From Gammaproteobacteria bacterium (GTDB lineage Bacteria > Pseudomonadota > Gammaproteobacteria > Arenicellales > JAOTYS01), in contig JAOTYS010000058.1 in assembly GCA_029861795.1 (NCBI GenBank), positions 1-15,484 of the forward strand: 15,484 nt of DNA, in the 5' to 3' direction. The first letter of the stretch is position 1, and every line of letters starts with the position of its first letter. The notes below the pieces were generated by a model. The model was given only the letters and a program-made list of their open reading frames with translations, searched no databases and was not told the origin of the DNA. Made by a program: the position numbers and the translations under genes. Of the stretch, positions 6,972 to 15,484 are shown piece after piece.

Positions 6972-7646
6972 TTGAACCAACCCGTCCAAGACTGTGTCTA
7001 CGTGGACACCGGCCCAGGGGTCCGAGCGGCAGTTATATGGCTCCACGGCTTAGGGGTAGACGGTCACGATTTTGAACCTATTGTACCGGAGCTGAGACTA
7101 CCTGCGAGTCTACCCACCCGATTCATTTTTCCACATGCGCCAATGCGCCCGGTCACAATCAACAATGGCATGGTCATGCGAGCATGGTATGACATTGCTG
7201 GATTCGACTTAGAACAACACCAGGACAGCGAGGCCATCCGTGAATCTGCCGAGATCGTTAGGGCGCTAATCGAGGCGCAAGTGGAGCGCGGCATACGTAC
7301 TGAGAATATTGTACTGGCCGGATTCTCACAAGGGGGAGCTATTGCGCTGTACACCGGATTGCGCTACCCCCAGCCCCTGGCGGGTATCCTAGCGCTCTCC
7401 ACCTATCTGCCTCTTGCCGACCGCTTAGCCACAGAGGCGCATGACAGCAATCAAAATACTCCCATTATGCTGGCCCACGGCACCGCAGACCCTGTGGTGC
7501 CGCTCGAGCTCGGAGTTCTCAGCCAGGATCGATTGGAACAATACGGCTATACTGTCCATTGGCACACCTATCCAATGCAACACGGCGTGTGCCCACAAGA
7601 AATCGCAGACGTCTCTACCTGGTTGCAATCGCGCTTGGGGGGCTAA
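6972..7646 (+). CDS. Alpha/beta-hydrolase carboxylesterase, acyl-protein thioesterase/EstB type
   Basis: This is a cytoplasmic serine esterase of 224 residues, the typical size for the phospholipase/carboxylesterase (Abhydrolase_2) family. The oxyanion-loop motif is WLHGLGVDGHDF (23-34). The catalytic triad is S119 in AGFSQGGAIAL, D173 in GTADPVVP and H204 in PMQHGVCPQE. Family members cleave short-chain carboxyl esters, and some cleave acyl thioesters or lysophospholipids. The true substrate is not evident. The gene begins with TTG supported by a perfect AGGAGG. It is divergent from the DUF3750 gene, with 135 bases between start codons that must hold both promoters. prc follows 67 bases downstream on the same strand and may be cotranscribed. 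Confidence 0.93.
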   Translation: MNQPVQDCVYVDTGPGVRAAVIWLHGLGVDGHDFEPIVPELRLPASLPTRFIFPHAPMRPVTINNGMVMRAWYDIAGFDLEQHQDSEAIRESAEIVRALIEAQVERGIRTENIVLAGFSQGGAIALYTGLRYPQPLAGILALSTYLPLADRLATEAHDSNQNTPIMLAHGTADPVVPLELGVLSQDRLEQYGYTVHWHTYPMQHGVCPQEIADVSTWLQSRLGG

Positions 7647-7690
7647 TAATGCCAGGGGTACATTTGGCACTTTACGCTTACTGTTATCGT

Positions 7691-7712
7691 GGTGTAGGGT
7701 AAGCCTAACACC
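7691..7712 (+). promoter_or_regulatory. RNA hairpin occupying the ribosome-binding position of prc
   Basis: GGTGTAGG (7691-7698) pairs with CCTAACACC (7704-7712) across a 5-base loop, giving 8 base pairs with one bulged A (7707). The stem ends one base before the prc ATG (7714), and no Shine-Dalgarno sequence is present there. A weaker 5-bp stem (TGCCA 7650-7654 with TGGCA 7665-7669) lies just upstream. The placement suggests control of translation, but chance cannot be excluded. Confidence 0.4.
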
Positions 7713-7713
7713 T

Positions 7714-9819
7714 ATGAAAAGAATTACCTGTATTTGGCCGGGGGTGATCGTCGCCGCTTTGCTGGTGGGGCTAGCAAGCCTCTCCAGCGCGAGTACACAA
7801 CTTCTACCCTCCGAGCAACACCAACAGGCCACAGAGTTGGTGACCCAATTAATGGCGAGGTTCCACTATCGTCGTGCTGCATTAGACGATGCACTATCGT
7901 CCAGGGTCATGGATCGATACTTGCAGACCTTGGATCCGAACAAGCTCTACTTCCTCTCCAAGGACATCGCGGTATTTTCCACTCACCGAACCGAGCTAGA
8001 TGACTCGCTAAGAAATGCTCGGCTGGAACCGGCGTTCGCCATCTTTGACGTCTTTCGCACCAGAGTACGTGAGAGATCGGATCACGCGTTAAAGCTGTTA
8101 CAGAATCAGTTCGATTTCAAACTGGATGAGAGCTACGTGTTCGATCGCAGTGAATTGAAGTGGGCAAGCGACAAAAAGGCACTCGACGAGATATGGCGCA
8201 AACGCGTGAAAAATGACTATCTGGGTCTAGTGCTTGCCGGACAGGAACGCGATGCGATCGTGGACACTTTACGAAAACGCTACAATCGCCTTGTGAGACG
8301 GGTCGATCAATTGAATGAAGACGACGTCTATCAATCGTTTATAAACTCGTACACGCTGTCCGTTGAGCCTCACACGGAATACTTTACACCGCGCAACTCC
8401 GACAACTTTCAGATCCGCATGAGCCTGTCGCTAGAAGGTATCGGCGCGGTGCTGCAACTCGACAACGAACACACATTGGTTCGGCGCATCGTACCGGGCG
8501 GGCCCGCAGACGAGAGTACACTACTGCATTCTGGCGATCGCATTACCGGAGTGGCCCAAGGAGAGAAAGGAGAGGTCGTGGATGTGGTGGGCTGGCGTCT
8601 CGATGACGTCGTCGAGCTAATAAGAGGACCGAAAGACTCGGTTGTCCGCCTACAAATTCTACCGAAAGAAACTGGGTTAGAGGGTCCCGCAAATACCATC
8701 ACGCTAGTCCGCAACAAGATTAAACTAGAGGAGCAGGCGGCCCAAAAATCCCTGTTGGAAATTACTGAGGGAGACATCACCCGTCGCATTGGTGTCATCG
8801 TGTTACCCACGTTCTATCTAGATTTCGCCGCGGTTTCACGCGGAGATGAAAACTACCGTAGCACCACCCGAGACGTACGCAGGATCATCAACGAACTCAG
8901 CGAAGAAGGTATAGACGGCTTGTTAGTTGATTTGCGAGACAACGGCGGCGGCTCGCTGGCAGAGGCCACCGAGCTAACGGGTTTGTTCATCGAGTCTGGA
9001 CCGATAGTCCAGGTCAGGGATTCCGACGGCGACATCGATATTAAGCAGGATCCCGATCCAGGGATCGCCTATACGGGACCGCTTGCGGTGCTCGTCAATC
9101 GTTTCAGTGCATCGGCATCAGAAATCTTCGCTGGGGCCATCCAAGACTACCGCCGCGGAGTCGTGGTCGGGGAGCCGACTTTCGGCAAAGGGACGGTACA
9201 AAATCTGTTTGACTTGGACCGACACCACCGTCAAGACGAATTACGCTTGGGTCAATTGAAAGTCACCATCGCCCAGTTCTTTCGCATCAATGGAAGTAGT
9301 ACCCAACACCGCGGAGTGGTGCCTGATATTGTCTTTCCAACTGCACTGGATTCTGATGATCAAGGAGAACGCGCGCTGGAAAATGCACTGCCCTGGGCCA
9401 CCGTACATCCGGCGCAGTACAATCCTCGAGAAGCAATGACAGAGGCCATTGAGGTTGCGCGACAACGCCACAAACTTCGTATTGCGGCCGACCCAGCGTT
9501 TCGGTTACTGCTCGAGGAAACCGAAAGCCAAATGGAGGCACGCGATAAAGCCCAGGTGACATTGCTCGAAGCGACTCGGCGAAAAGACCAGGATACCTCG
9601 GCCCATGAGCAACGCCAAAGAACTAACCGATATCGAATCGCAGTAGGATTGGCGCCGATCGCGGACACCGCCGAACCCACTGCGGAAGACGGCCCGTCTA
9701 GCGATATATTACTTGACGAAACCTCACATATCCTGTCCGACCTTATCGACACATTGCGACAGGATGCCGATACGCTGCGCGCTGCCAATGAAGACGGCGC
9801 TGAAATAGCGGTTCAATAG
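7714..9819 (+). CDS. prc: Periplasmic carboxy-terminal (tail-specific) protease Prc
   Basis: Prc is an S41-family serine protease that degrades or trims periplasmic proteins from exposed C-termini. The 701-residue protein (E. coli 682) starts with a signal peptide (about residues 1-27, core GVIVAALLVGLASLSSA). Next come an N-terminal helical region with the typical LDPNKLYFLSKDI block, a PDZ domain (about 230-320, LEGIGAVL, IVPGGPA), and the protease core with LLVDLRDNGGGSL. Catalytic residues by spacing to E. coli S430/D441/K455 are S467 (FSASASEIFAG), D478 and K492 (TFGKGTVQ). The helical C-terminal region (DUF3340-like) is also present. The open frame extends upstream into the esterase gene, but only the ATG at 7714 gives a signal peptide at the N-terminus. 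There is no Shine-Dalgarno sequence, and a hairpin abuts the start codon. Confidence 0.96.
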   Translation: MKRITCIWPGVIVAALLVGLASLSSASTQLLPSEQHQQATELVTQLMARFHYRRAALDDALSSRVMDRYLQTLDPNKLYFLSKDIAVFSTHRTELDDSLRNARLEPAFAIFDVFRTRVRERSDHALKLLQNQFDFKLDESYVFDRSELKWASDKKALDEIWRKRVKNDYLGLVLAGQERDAIVDTLRKRYNRLVRRVDQLNEDDVYQSFINSYTLSVEPHTEYFTPRNSDNFQIRMSLSLEGIGAVLQLDNEHTLVRRIVPGGPADESTLLHSGDRITGVAQGEKGEVVDVVGWRLDDVVELIRGPKDSVVRLQILPKETGLEGPANTITLVRNKIKLEEQAAQKSLLEITEGDITRRIGVIVLPTFYLDFAAVSRGDENYRSTTRDVRRIINELSEEGIDGLLVDLRDNGGGSLAEATELTGLFIESGPIVQVRDSDGDIDIKQDPDPGIAYTGPLAVLVNRFSASASEIFAGAIQDYRRGVVVGEPTFGKGTVQNLFDLDRHHRQDELRLGQLKVTIAQFFRINGSSTQHRGVVPDIVFPTALDSDDQGERALENALPWATVHPAQYNPREAMTEAIEVARQRHKLRIAADPAFRLLLEETESQMEARDKAQVTLLEATRRKDQDTSAHEQRQRTNRYRIAVGLAPIADTAEPTAEDGPSSDILLDETSHILSDLIDTLRQDADTLRAANEDGAEIAVQ

Positions 9820-9835
9820 GCCCTAAGCGCCGCCG

Positions 9836-10345
9836 TTACCCAACTCCCATACGTGTCAACGTTCGCCAGATCAAACGCAGCGAACTCGATAGACCACCAG
9901 GTCGACTCACAATCCAGTCATCAATCTCCTTGGCATCGAACCAAGCTCCGTCGTCGATTTCGTCGGACTGCAGTATAAACGGCCCCTCCGCTTCATACCG
10001 ATAAACCCACACGAACTCCTCACCTGTCTCAGCACAAGCATTGATCTTAAACAACCGAGTTGGCAAATTATCGAGCTTTAACCCTAGCTCCTCATAGGCC
10101 TCGCGCATGGTGCAATCATCATAGGTTTCGCCGCTGTCTACATGACCTGACACCGACGAACACCACACACCAGGGTTACAGTCCTTCAATTGACTACGCT
10201 TTTGCAGAAATAATTTCCCTTTCCTATTGAACACCAGTATGTGAATCGCCCGATGACGTAGACGCAATCGGTGGACTTCGGCCCTAGTGAGCTGTCCGAT
10301 GACCTGATCGTACTCGTCAACAATATCGAATATCTCTTTGGGCAT
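9836..10345 (-). CDS. Nudix hydrolase, YfcD-like / IPP-isomerase-related
   Basis: The protein has 169 residues with a complete Nudix box at 67-89. It starts at G67 (GHVDSGE), has the REAYEELGL block (81-89), and matches the GX5EX7REUXEEXGU consensus, so Mg-dependent cleavage of a nucleoside diphosphate linked to another group is expected. The N-terminus (IFDIVDEYDQVIGQ, then HRAIHILVFNRKGKLFLQKRS) is typical of the YfcD branch, which is related in sequence to isopentenyl-diphosphate isomerase but whose substrate is unclear. No Shine-Dalgarno sequence precedes the ATG. The gene lies 54 bases downstream of the betA-like gene on the same strand and is convergent with prc, with only 16 bases between stop codons. 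It is probably the last gene of the minus-strand run. Confidence 0.92.
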   Translation of the reverse strand: MPKEIFDIVDEYDQVIGQLTRAEVHRLRLRHRAIHILVFNRKGKLFLQKRSQLKDCNPGVWCSSVSGHVDSGETYDDCTMREAYEELGLKLDNLPTRLFKINACAETGEEFVWVYRYEAEGPFILQSDEIDDGAWFDAKEIDDWIVSRPGGLSSSLRLIWRTLTRMGVG

Positions 10346-10399
10346 AAAAATGTGACACGCAACTCAGGCGTCAACGCATATCGCTACGATGATGGGTGA

Positions 10400-12064
10400 T
10401 CAGCGCTGCGAATTAACAGCCTCTTTGGCCACGAACACAGGCACCGTGGCGGACTCCAGTGCCGGTTTCCCCAAAATCATATCGGATACTTTCTCCGCGA
10501 TCATGATCGTGGGTGCGTTTAGATTACCGCTGACAATGCTAGGCATTATCGATGCATCCACCACACGCAACGCTTCTACGCCGTGGACCCTAGCCTCGCC
10601 GTCCACCACCGCCATATCATCGATTCCCATCTTACAACTGCAGCAGGGATGGTATGCGCTCTCTGCATAGGTCCTTACGAATGCATCGATCTCGCCATCT
10701 GTCTGAACTTGTTTGCCAGGCCTCAATTCAGGCCCGCGGTATGGATCGAACGCCTTCTGCGCGAAGATTTCTCTGGTAAGACGCACCGCTGCACGCATTT
10801 CTTCGCAGTCACTTTCGCTACTCATGTAATTGAATTGAATAGACGGGTGCACCGTCGGGTCACTCGACTTCAATTTGACCCACCCTCGACTAGTGGAGCG
10901 CATGGGCCCGACATGCGCTTGAAAACCATGGGAATTTGAGGGGCTAGTGCCATCATAGTTCATGGCGATCGGCAAGAAATGGTACTGCAGATTCGGATGG
11001 GGTACGCCCGCTCGGCTCCGGATAAAGGCACCTGCCTCAAAATGATTGCTCGCCCCCTGTCCGGTCTTGAAAAGCAACCACTGCAATCCAATCTTTAGTT
11101 TATTGAAAGGCTTGAGCGAACTATACAATGTGATGGGTTGCGTGCATTCGTGTTGAATGTAAACCTCCAAATGATCTTGAAGTTTTTGACCCACTCCAGG
11201 CAGATCTACTACTGACACAATATCCAGTCTTGTTAGTTCATCGGCATTACCGATTCCAGAGAGCATCAGAAGCTGAGGGGAATTTATAGCGCCGCCGCTT
11301 AGAATCACTTCTCTACCCGCCCGCGCCGTTCTTATCTGCCCACCCTGCATATACTCGATGCCGCGAGCCCGAGTACTGTCGAGCAGTATCCGTCTAGCCA
11401 GCGCCTTAGTCTCTACTTTGAGGTTTGCACGTGCTAATGCTGGTCGAAGATACGCCTTGGCTGCACTCCAGCGCTCACCCCTGTGGACCGTCATATCCAT
11501 CTTGCCGAAACCTTCCTGTTGGTAACCATTCATATCTTCTGTGAATAGATATCCAGCCTGAATACCTGCCTGGATGAAAGCCTCGTATAACGGATTGGAT
11601 GACTTGCCAGTGGAGACATGTAGCGGCCCTTCTCCTCCACGATATGCGTCTGCCCCCTTTTCCCTGGTCTCAGCACGTCTAAAGTAAGACAGTACGCGCG
11701 CATAAGACCATTCAGGCAAGGTGTTACCCGCCCAGCGATCGTAATCCAACGCATTACCGCGCACATAAGCCATGCCATTTATCGATGAGGAACCCCCGAG
11801 CACCCTCCCCCGTGGACAATACATCGGTCGGTTGTTCATATGGGGCTCGGGTTCGCTGTGGTAATACCAATTATAACGATCATCCGCCAGCGGATAAGAC
11901 AACGCACTCGGCATATGGATGTAGATACTTTTATCCAACGGTCCGGCCTCCAACAGCAGCACTTTGATATCGGGTTCAGCCGACAATCGATTAGCTAGCA
12001 CGCAGCCTGCAGATCCGGCGCCAACGATGATGTAGTCAAAGGTATCGCTGTAACTGGTGTTCAT
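10400..12064 (-). CDS. betA: GMC-family FAD oxidoreductase, probable choline dehydrogenase
   Basis: BetA oxidises choline to betaine aldehyde at the membrane, passing electrons to the respiratory chain, for glycine betaine synthesis or choline catabolism. The 554-residue length matches E. coli BetA (about 556). The Rossmann FAD motif is GAGSAG (15-20). Both GMC signatures are present: [15 protein letters not shown] (84-98) and [15 protein letters not shown] (258-272). The catalytic pair is H472 ([10 protein letters not shown]) and N515 ([12 protein letters not shown]). The [10 protein letters not shown] block (341-350) is BetA-like. Related GMC alcohol dehydrogenases share much of this, so a different alcohol substrate is possible. 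No betB, betI or choline transporter is visible. It starts 28 bases after the VWA gene with a poor binding site, so it is likely cotranscribed with the MoxR/VWA pair. Confidence 0.87.
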   Translation of the reverse strand: MNTSYSDTFDYIIVGAGSAGCVLANRLSAEPDIKVLLLEAGPLDKSIYIHMPSALSYPLADDRYNWYYHSEPEPHMNNRPMYCPRGRVLGGSSSINGMAYVRGNALDYDRWAGNTLPEWSYARVLSYFRRAETREKGADAYRGGEGPLHVSTGKSSNPLYEAFIQAGIQAGYLFTEDMNGYQQEGFGKMDMTVHRGERWSAAKAYLRPALARANLKVETKALARRILLDSTRARGIEYMQGGQIRTARAGREVILSGGAINSPQLLMLSGIGNADELTRLDIVSVVDLPGVGQKLQDHLEVYIQHECTQPITLYSSLKPFNKLKIGLQWLLFKTGQGASNHFEAGAFIRSRAGVPHPNLQYHFLPIAMNYDGTSPSNSHGFQAHVGPMRSTSRGWVKLKSSDPTVHPSIQFNYMSSESDCEEMRAAVRLTREIFAQKAFDPYRGPELRPGKQVQTDGEIDAFVRTYAESAYHPCCSCKMGIDDMAVVDGEARVHGVEALRVVDASIMPSIVSGNLNAPTIMIAEKVSDMILGKPALESATVPVFVAKEAVNSQR

Positions 12065-12092
12065 TACTAACCAACGGCTAACGGGTTTCGGC

Positions 12093-13277
12093 TCAGTGAC
12101 TACGCTGCAGCGCTCGCATCCCCTTGTCTAGTCCTTCCAAGGTCAATGGGAACATCCGTTGGTCCATGATCTCTTGAATCATTTCAATAGACTGGGTATA
12201 GGACCAATACGGTTCCGCTACTGGGTTTAGCCAGATCGCGCGCGGATAGACGGCAAGCAATCGCTGCATCCAGACAATCCCCGCTTCTGCGTTCATGTGT
12301 TCTACACCACCGCCCGGATACATGATTTCATAGGGGCTCATGCTGGCATCGCCCACCAACACCACTTTGTGATCGGAGCCGTAAGTGCGGATGATATCCA
12401 GTGTCGACATCTGCTCGCTGTGACGGCGGCGATTGTCTCTCCATACCGTCTCGTAAACACAATTATGGAAATAGAAATACTCTAGATGTTTGAACTCTGA
12501 TCGCGACGCGGAAAACATTTCTTCGCATATGCGTACGTGGTCATTCATAGACCCTCCGACATCCAAAAACAACAACACTTTGGCCGCGTTGTGGCGCTCT
12601 GGGATCATTTTTAAGTCTAGCAAGCCCGCGTTTTTGGCGGTGGCATGGATAGTGTGGTCTAGATCCAGCTCCTCAGCAGCGCCCTCTCGCGCAAACTGTC
12701 GCAGCCGACGCAACGCGAGCTTGATATTGCGCGTACCGAGCTCCACGGTATCATCCAGATTGCGAAACTCGCGTTTGTCCCACACCTTCACAGCGCGTCG
12801 ATTGCGCGAACCCTCCTGCCCGATACGCACGCCCTCCGAGTTGTAGCCGTACCCACCAAACGGTGATGTGCCACCGGTGCCAATCCACTTGCTGCCACCC
12901 TGGTGACGTTTCTCCTGCTGTTCTAGCCGTTCGCGCAAAGTCTGCATCAGCTTTTCCCAACCGCCCAACGATTCGATGCGCTGTTTTTCTTCTTCGCTCA
13001 AACGCAACTCCGTCTGCCGGCGCAGCCACTCTAACGGAATCTCTCCGATCACCGCATCGAACAACTCCTCTAGTCCTTTGAAATAGGCACCGAACGCCTT
13101 ATCGAACCGATCATAATGGCGCTCGTCTTTGACCAAGGTGGCGCGGGCAAGATAGTAAAACTCGTCCACACTATAGTCTGCGACACGCTGTGACAACGCC
13201 TCCAGCAATGTTAGATACTCGGTGGTCGACACCGGCACATCGACCTCACGCAGCTTGTAGAAAAAATCAACGAGCAT
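12093..13277 (-). CDS. VWA-domain (CoxE-like) protein paired with MoxR ATPase
   Basis: The protein has 394 residues and belongs to the VWA/CoxE-like family of uncharacterised proteins found next to MoxR ATPases. Residues 1-110 are a helical N-terminal part ([26 protein letters not shown]), and 125-170 are a Gly-rich linker ([15 protein letters not shown]). The C-terminal von Willebrand A domain (about 232-394) has a MIDAS motif [11 protein letters not shown], in which D239 and S243 are kept and the first Ser of DxSxS is Gly (G241). I recall this variant as usual for the family. D310 in [11 protein letters not shown] is a likely further metal ligand. Such proteins act as substrate adaptors for MoxR-type ATPases in metalloenzyme maturation (CoxD/CoxE, NorQ/NorD). 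The client here is unknown. Its start overlaps the ATPase gene by 11 bases, indicating translational coupling. Confidence 0.92.
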   Translation of the reverse strand: MLVDFFYKLREVDVPVSTTEYLTLLEALSQRVADYSVDEFYYLARATLVKDERHYDRFDKAFGAYFKGLEELFDAVIGEIPLEWLRRQTELRLSEEEKQRIESLGGWEKLMQTLRERLEQQEKRHQGGSKWIGTGGTSPFGGYGYNSEGVRIGQEGSRNRRAVKVWDKREFRNLDDTVELGTRNIKLALRRLRQFAREGAAEELDLDHTIHATAKNAGLLDLKMIPERHNAAKVLLFLDVGGSMNDHVRICEEMFSASRSEFKHLEYFYFHNCVYETVWRDNRRRHSEQMSTLDIIRTYGSDHKVVLVGDASMSPYEIMYPGGGVEHMNAEAGIVWMQRLLAVYPRAIWLNPVAEPYWSYTQSIEMIQEIMDQRMFPLTLEGLDKGMRALQRSH

Positions 13278-14121
13278 TACGTCGGTTTAGGAATACAAGC
13301 CTCTCGAACAAGTGCACATCCTGTTCATTTTTAAGCAACGCACCATGCAACGGTGGAATAATCTTTCTTGGGTCGTCGCTTCGCAATGCATCTGCGGGAA
13401 TGTCTTCCGCGACTAGAAGCTTGATCCAATCCAACAACTCTGAAGTCGACGGCTTTTTCTTGAGTCCGGGCACCTCCCGCACCTCGAAGAACGATCGCAA
13501 AGCCTCGTCCAATAAATTCTTTTTTAAATCCGGGTAGTGCACCCGCACTATGCGAGTCATAGTCCCGCGATCGGGAAATCGGATGTAGTGAAAGAAGCAT
13601 CGGCGCAAAAATGCATCAGGCAGCTCTTTTTCGTTATTGCTGGTAATCACAATGATGGGCCTGTGCTTGGCGTTGATCACTTGTTTAGTTTCGTAAACAA
13701 AGAATTCCATCCGATCGAGTTCCTGCAACAGATCGTTTGGAAATTCAATGTCTGCCTTATCGATCTCATCGATCAACACGACCGGCTGTACGTCGTACTC
13801 GAACGCCTCCCACAACCTACCCTTCAGTATGTAGTTGGCAATATCATGGACCCGTTCATCTCCGAGCTGGGAATCACGCAAGCGAGCCACCGCGTCGTAC
13901 TCATAGAGCCCTTGCTGTGCCTTGGTTGTGGATTTGATGTGCCATTGAATAAATGGGCGACTAAGCGCCGTTGCAATTTCTTCCGCGAGCTGGGTCTTTC
14001 CTGTGCCTGGCTCGCCTTTCACCAACAACGGTCTTCCCAGTGTGACCGCCGCATTAACCGCCATCATTAAATCATTGGTAGCGACATAGGTGTCTGTACC
14101 ACGGAATCGATTCTCAGACAT
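13267..14121 (-). CDS. MoxR-type AAA+ ATPase
   Basis: This is a cytoplasmic AAA+ ATPase of 284 residues, expected to form a hexameric ring and remodel a client protein together with the VWA partner. Walker A is GEPGTGKT (36-43), Walker B is VVLIDEID (114-121), sensor 1 is ITSNN (159-163), and the arginine finger region is DAFLRRC (169-175). The C-terminal lid carries the conserved REVPGLKKKPSTSELLDW block (215-232). The invariant QWHIKSTTKAQQGLYEYDAV segment (59-78) is typical of the subfamily that partners with CoxE-like VWA proteins. The ATG is supported by AAGGA 9 bases upstream. It is the first gene after a likely terminator that separates it from ddl, and the VWA gene overlaps its end by 11 bases. 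Confidence 0.94.
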   Translation of the reverse strand: MSENRFRGTDTYVATNDLMMAVNAAVTLGRPLLVKGEPGTGKTQLAEEIATALSRPFIQWHIKSTTKAQQGLYEYDAVARLRDSQLGDERVHDIANYILKGRLWEAFEYDVQPVVLIDEIDKADIEFPNDLLQELDRMEFFVYETKQVINAKHRPIIVITSNNEKELPDAFLRRCFFHYIRFPDRGTMTRIVRVHYPDLKKNLLDEALRSFFEVREVPGLKKKPSTSELLDWIKLLVAEDIPADALRSDDPRKIIPPLHGALLKNEQDVHLFERLVFLNRRNAR

Positions 14122-14164
14122 ATGTAACCATCCTTTTTACCTGTGTTATCTCGTCAAGTTCCGC

Positions 14165-14185
14165 GAAAACACCGTGAAGCACGGT
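14165..14185 (-). terminator. Probable intrinsic terminator after ddl
   Basis: On the minus strand a perfect 6-bp stem (ACCGTG-CTT-CACGGT) is followed by GTTTTC. It lies 28 bases beyond the ddl stop codon and upstream of the MoxR gene. The stem and U-tract are short, so termination may be partial. Confidence 0.5.
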
Positions 14186-14212
14186 ATTCTAATGGGTGAA
14201 TATACCTTTTGC

Positions 14213-15316
14213 TTATAACGCGGTTCGCGTATTTTGCCGGTCTTGGTGACGTTCTAGGGCCAGCTGAATCAGCTGGTCGATCAATTCCGAATAGCCAATA
14301 CCCGTGGCGTCCCACAACTTTGGATACATGCTGATGGGTGTGAAGCCCGGAATGGTGTTTATCTCATTGATATAGATTCTCTTATTATCGGTTCCCACGA
14401 AGAAATCTACCCGCGCCATGCCTGCTGCGCCCACCGCCATAAACGCGTCGATGGCAAGCTGGCGAACCTTGTCGCTGATTTCGGCCGATACCCGTGCCGG
14501 AATGATAAGCTCTGAATTGTCGTCGATATACTTGCCGTTGTAGTCGTAAAACTCATTTCCGGGCACAATCTCTCCCAGTATCGATGCTCTAGGTTCATCA
14601 TTGCCCAGTACTGAACATTCCACTTCTCTACAGTCCACTGCGGCCGCTTCCACAATGATTTTTATGTCGAAACTCGCCGCTTGATCCATCCCCTCGGTGA
14701 GCTCGTCCGTGCTGTGAATCTTTGACACTCCGACGCTAGAACCCAAGTTCCTCGGCTTCACAAAGATCGGATAAGCAAACCGAGACTCAATTTCCCGACG
14801 CAACCCCTCGGGGTCGTCACGCCAACGCTTGCGCGTCAGGGCCAGATAATCGAGCTGCGGAAAACCTTCCCCACGGAAGGCGCGTTTCATCATCTCCTTG
14901 TCCATACCCACCGCCGACCCCACCACTCCAGAACCGACATAGGCAATGCCGGCAAGCTCGAACAATCCTTGAATAGTGCCGTCCTCGCCATAAGGGCCAT
15001 GCAAGATCGGAAAAAGCACATCGATGTCACCAGCCAACCCCTCCATACTGATTGAATCCAAGGCGATCAACCCGCGATCAGCCGTGTAGTTCAGCATCAC
15101 CGGTGACGCTCCGGTATCGCTCACTTCGTTCGCTTGCAACGCCCTCAGAGCGTCCTTCGCCAGCAGCCACCTGCCCTCCTTGGAGATGCCGATCATTGTT
15201 ACCTCGTACCGTTCCTTGTCCACCGCTTGGAGCACCGATCGGGCGGACATAACCGATACTTCGTGCTCACAGGAGCGCCCCCCAAACAATATTCCTAGAC
15301 GTATTTTCTGGGCCAT
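14213..15316 (-). CDS. ddl: D-alanine--D-alanine ligase, DdlA type
   Basis: Ddl joins two D-alanines with ATP in the cytoplasm to supply the dipeptide for peptidoglycan precursors. The 367-residue length matches the longer DdlA form (E. coli DdlA 364). The N-terminal domain has GILFGGRSCEHEVSVMSA with E17, and HGPYGEDG (106-113). The ATP-grasp core has FVKPRNLGSSVGVSK with K187, then EVECSVLGN. In the omega loop, YDYNGKYIDDNSELIIPA, Y263 points to D-Ala-D-Ala rather than D-Ala-D-Lac specificity. Metal ligands D304 (ARVDFF), E318 and N320 (INEINTIPGFTP) are present. The gene is not in the murC-ddlB-ftsQ division cluster, consistent with the DdlA type. The start codon has no good Shine-Dalgarno sequence. 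A hairpin after the stop probably separates it from the MoxR gene. Confidence 0.96.
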   Translation of the reverse strand: MAQKIRLGILFGGRSCEHEVSVMSARSVLQAVDKERYEVTMIGISKEGRWLLAKDALRALQANEVSDTGASPVMLNYTADRGLIALDSISMEGLAGDIDVLFPILHGPYGEDGTIQGLFELAGIAYVGSGVVGSAVGMDKEMMKRAFRGEGFPQLDYLALTRKRWRDDPEGLRREIESRFAYPIFVKPRNLGSSVGVSKIHSTDELTEGMDQAASFDIKIIVEAAAVDCREVECSVLGNDEPRASILGEIVPGNEFYDYNGKYIDDNSELIIPARVSAEISDKVRQLAIDAFMAVGAAGMARVDFFVGTDNKRIYINEINTIPGFTPISMYPKLWDATGIGYSELIDQLIQLALERHQDRQNTRTAL

Positions 15317-15484
15317 TTGGTTTATATCTAATGAGAGGGCATTGATTGTACTATCGTGCGAGTCACCAATGTGGGTGACGCGGACGCAATATTACGACAA
15401 TATTGTGACCAGAAGATGGCGACAACGGTACACCCATGAGATCATGAGCTATTCCATAAATTCCATAATCGAATCAGTCAGTGC
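15317..15484. promoter_or_regulatory. Repeat-rich region upstream of ddl
   Basis: No gene is visible in these 168 bases, which must include the ddl promoter. On the minus strand TACAAT and TATAAA resemble -10 elements, but neither has a convincing -35. Short repeats cluster here: the dyad GTCACC/GGTGAC (15362-15367, 15374-15379), two copies of CAATATT within 15387-15404, two copies of CATGAG (15435-15440, 15443-15448), and an exact tandem pair of ATTCCATAA (15451-15468). Their role is unknown. Confidence 0.4.

Noticed and set aside
7441..7713. Long N-terminal extension of prc overlapping the esterase gene
   Set aside because: It is an out-of-frame reading of the esterase gene and would bury the signal peptide that begins at the ATG at 7714.
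9795..9832. CGGCGCT/AGCGCCG inverted repeat spanning the prc stop codon as a bidirectional terminator
   Set aside because: The 24-base loop is long, and no T-tract follows on either strand.

Overview
The window looks like ordinary chromosomal DNA from a proteobacterium, most probably a gammaproteobacterium, possibly marine. This rests on gene content alone: a full-length Prc/Tsp protease, a stand-alone DdlA-type ligase, a REC-PAS-GGDEF signalling protein, a YfcD-like Nudix protein, a DUF3750 membrane protein and a MoxR/VWA pair. Base composition is moderate to slightly GC-rich and looks even throughout. I see no tRNA, rRNA, CRISPR array, insertion sequence or phage gene.

Layout. (1) 1-1188, minus: a response-regulator diguanylate cyclase that runs off the left edge. 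(2) 1189-1670: the longest gene-free gap, with no recognisable gene. (3) 1671-6020, plus: nicotinamidase pncA, then a tight run of a divergent M24 (pita-bread) protein, an iron-dependent alcohol dehydrogenase and a HAD-IIA phosphatase, then a small ArsC/Spx-type protein. (4) 6066-6836, minus: a DUF3750 membrane-anchored protein. (5) 6972-9819, plus: an acyl-protein thioesterase-like carboxylesterase and the periplasmic protease Prc. (6) 9836-15316, minus: read in transcription order this is ddl, a likely terminator, a MoxR-type AAA+ ATPase, a VWA (CoxE-like) protein, a choline dehydrogenase-like GMC flavoenzyme and a Nudix hydrolase. (7) 15317-15484: the region upstream of ddl, rich in short repeats.

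How the genes work together. The M24, alcohol dehydrogenase and HAD genes are separated by 21 and 14 bases and almost certainly share a transcript. They look like a small catabolic or detoxification set whose substrate I cannot name. The M24 protein lacks several residues normally needed for M24 peptidase activity, so it is the best candidate here for undescribed chemistry. The MoxR and VWA genes overlap by 11 bases and form a chaperone-like pair of a widely conserved but poorly understood type. The betA-like gene follows only 28 bases later. pncA (NAD salvage), ddl (cell wall) and prc (periplasmic proteolysis) are housekeeping genes.

I did not find a clear new multi-gene system such as a defence island. 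The findings are mostly sequence anomalies within known families and a few non-coding structures.
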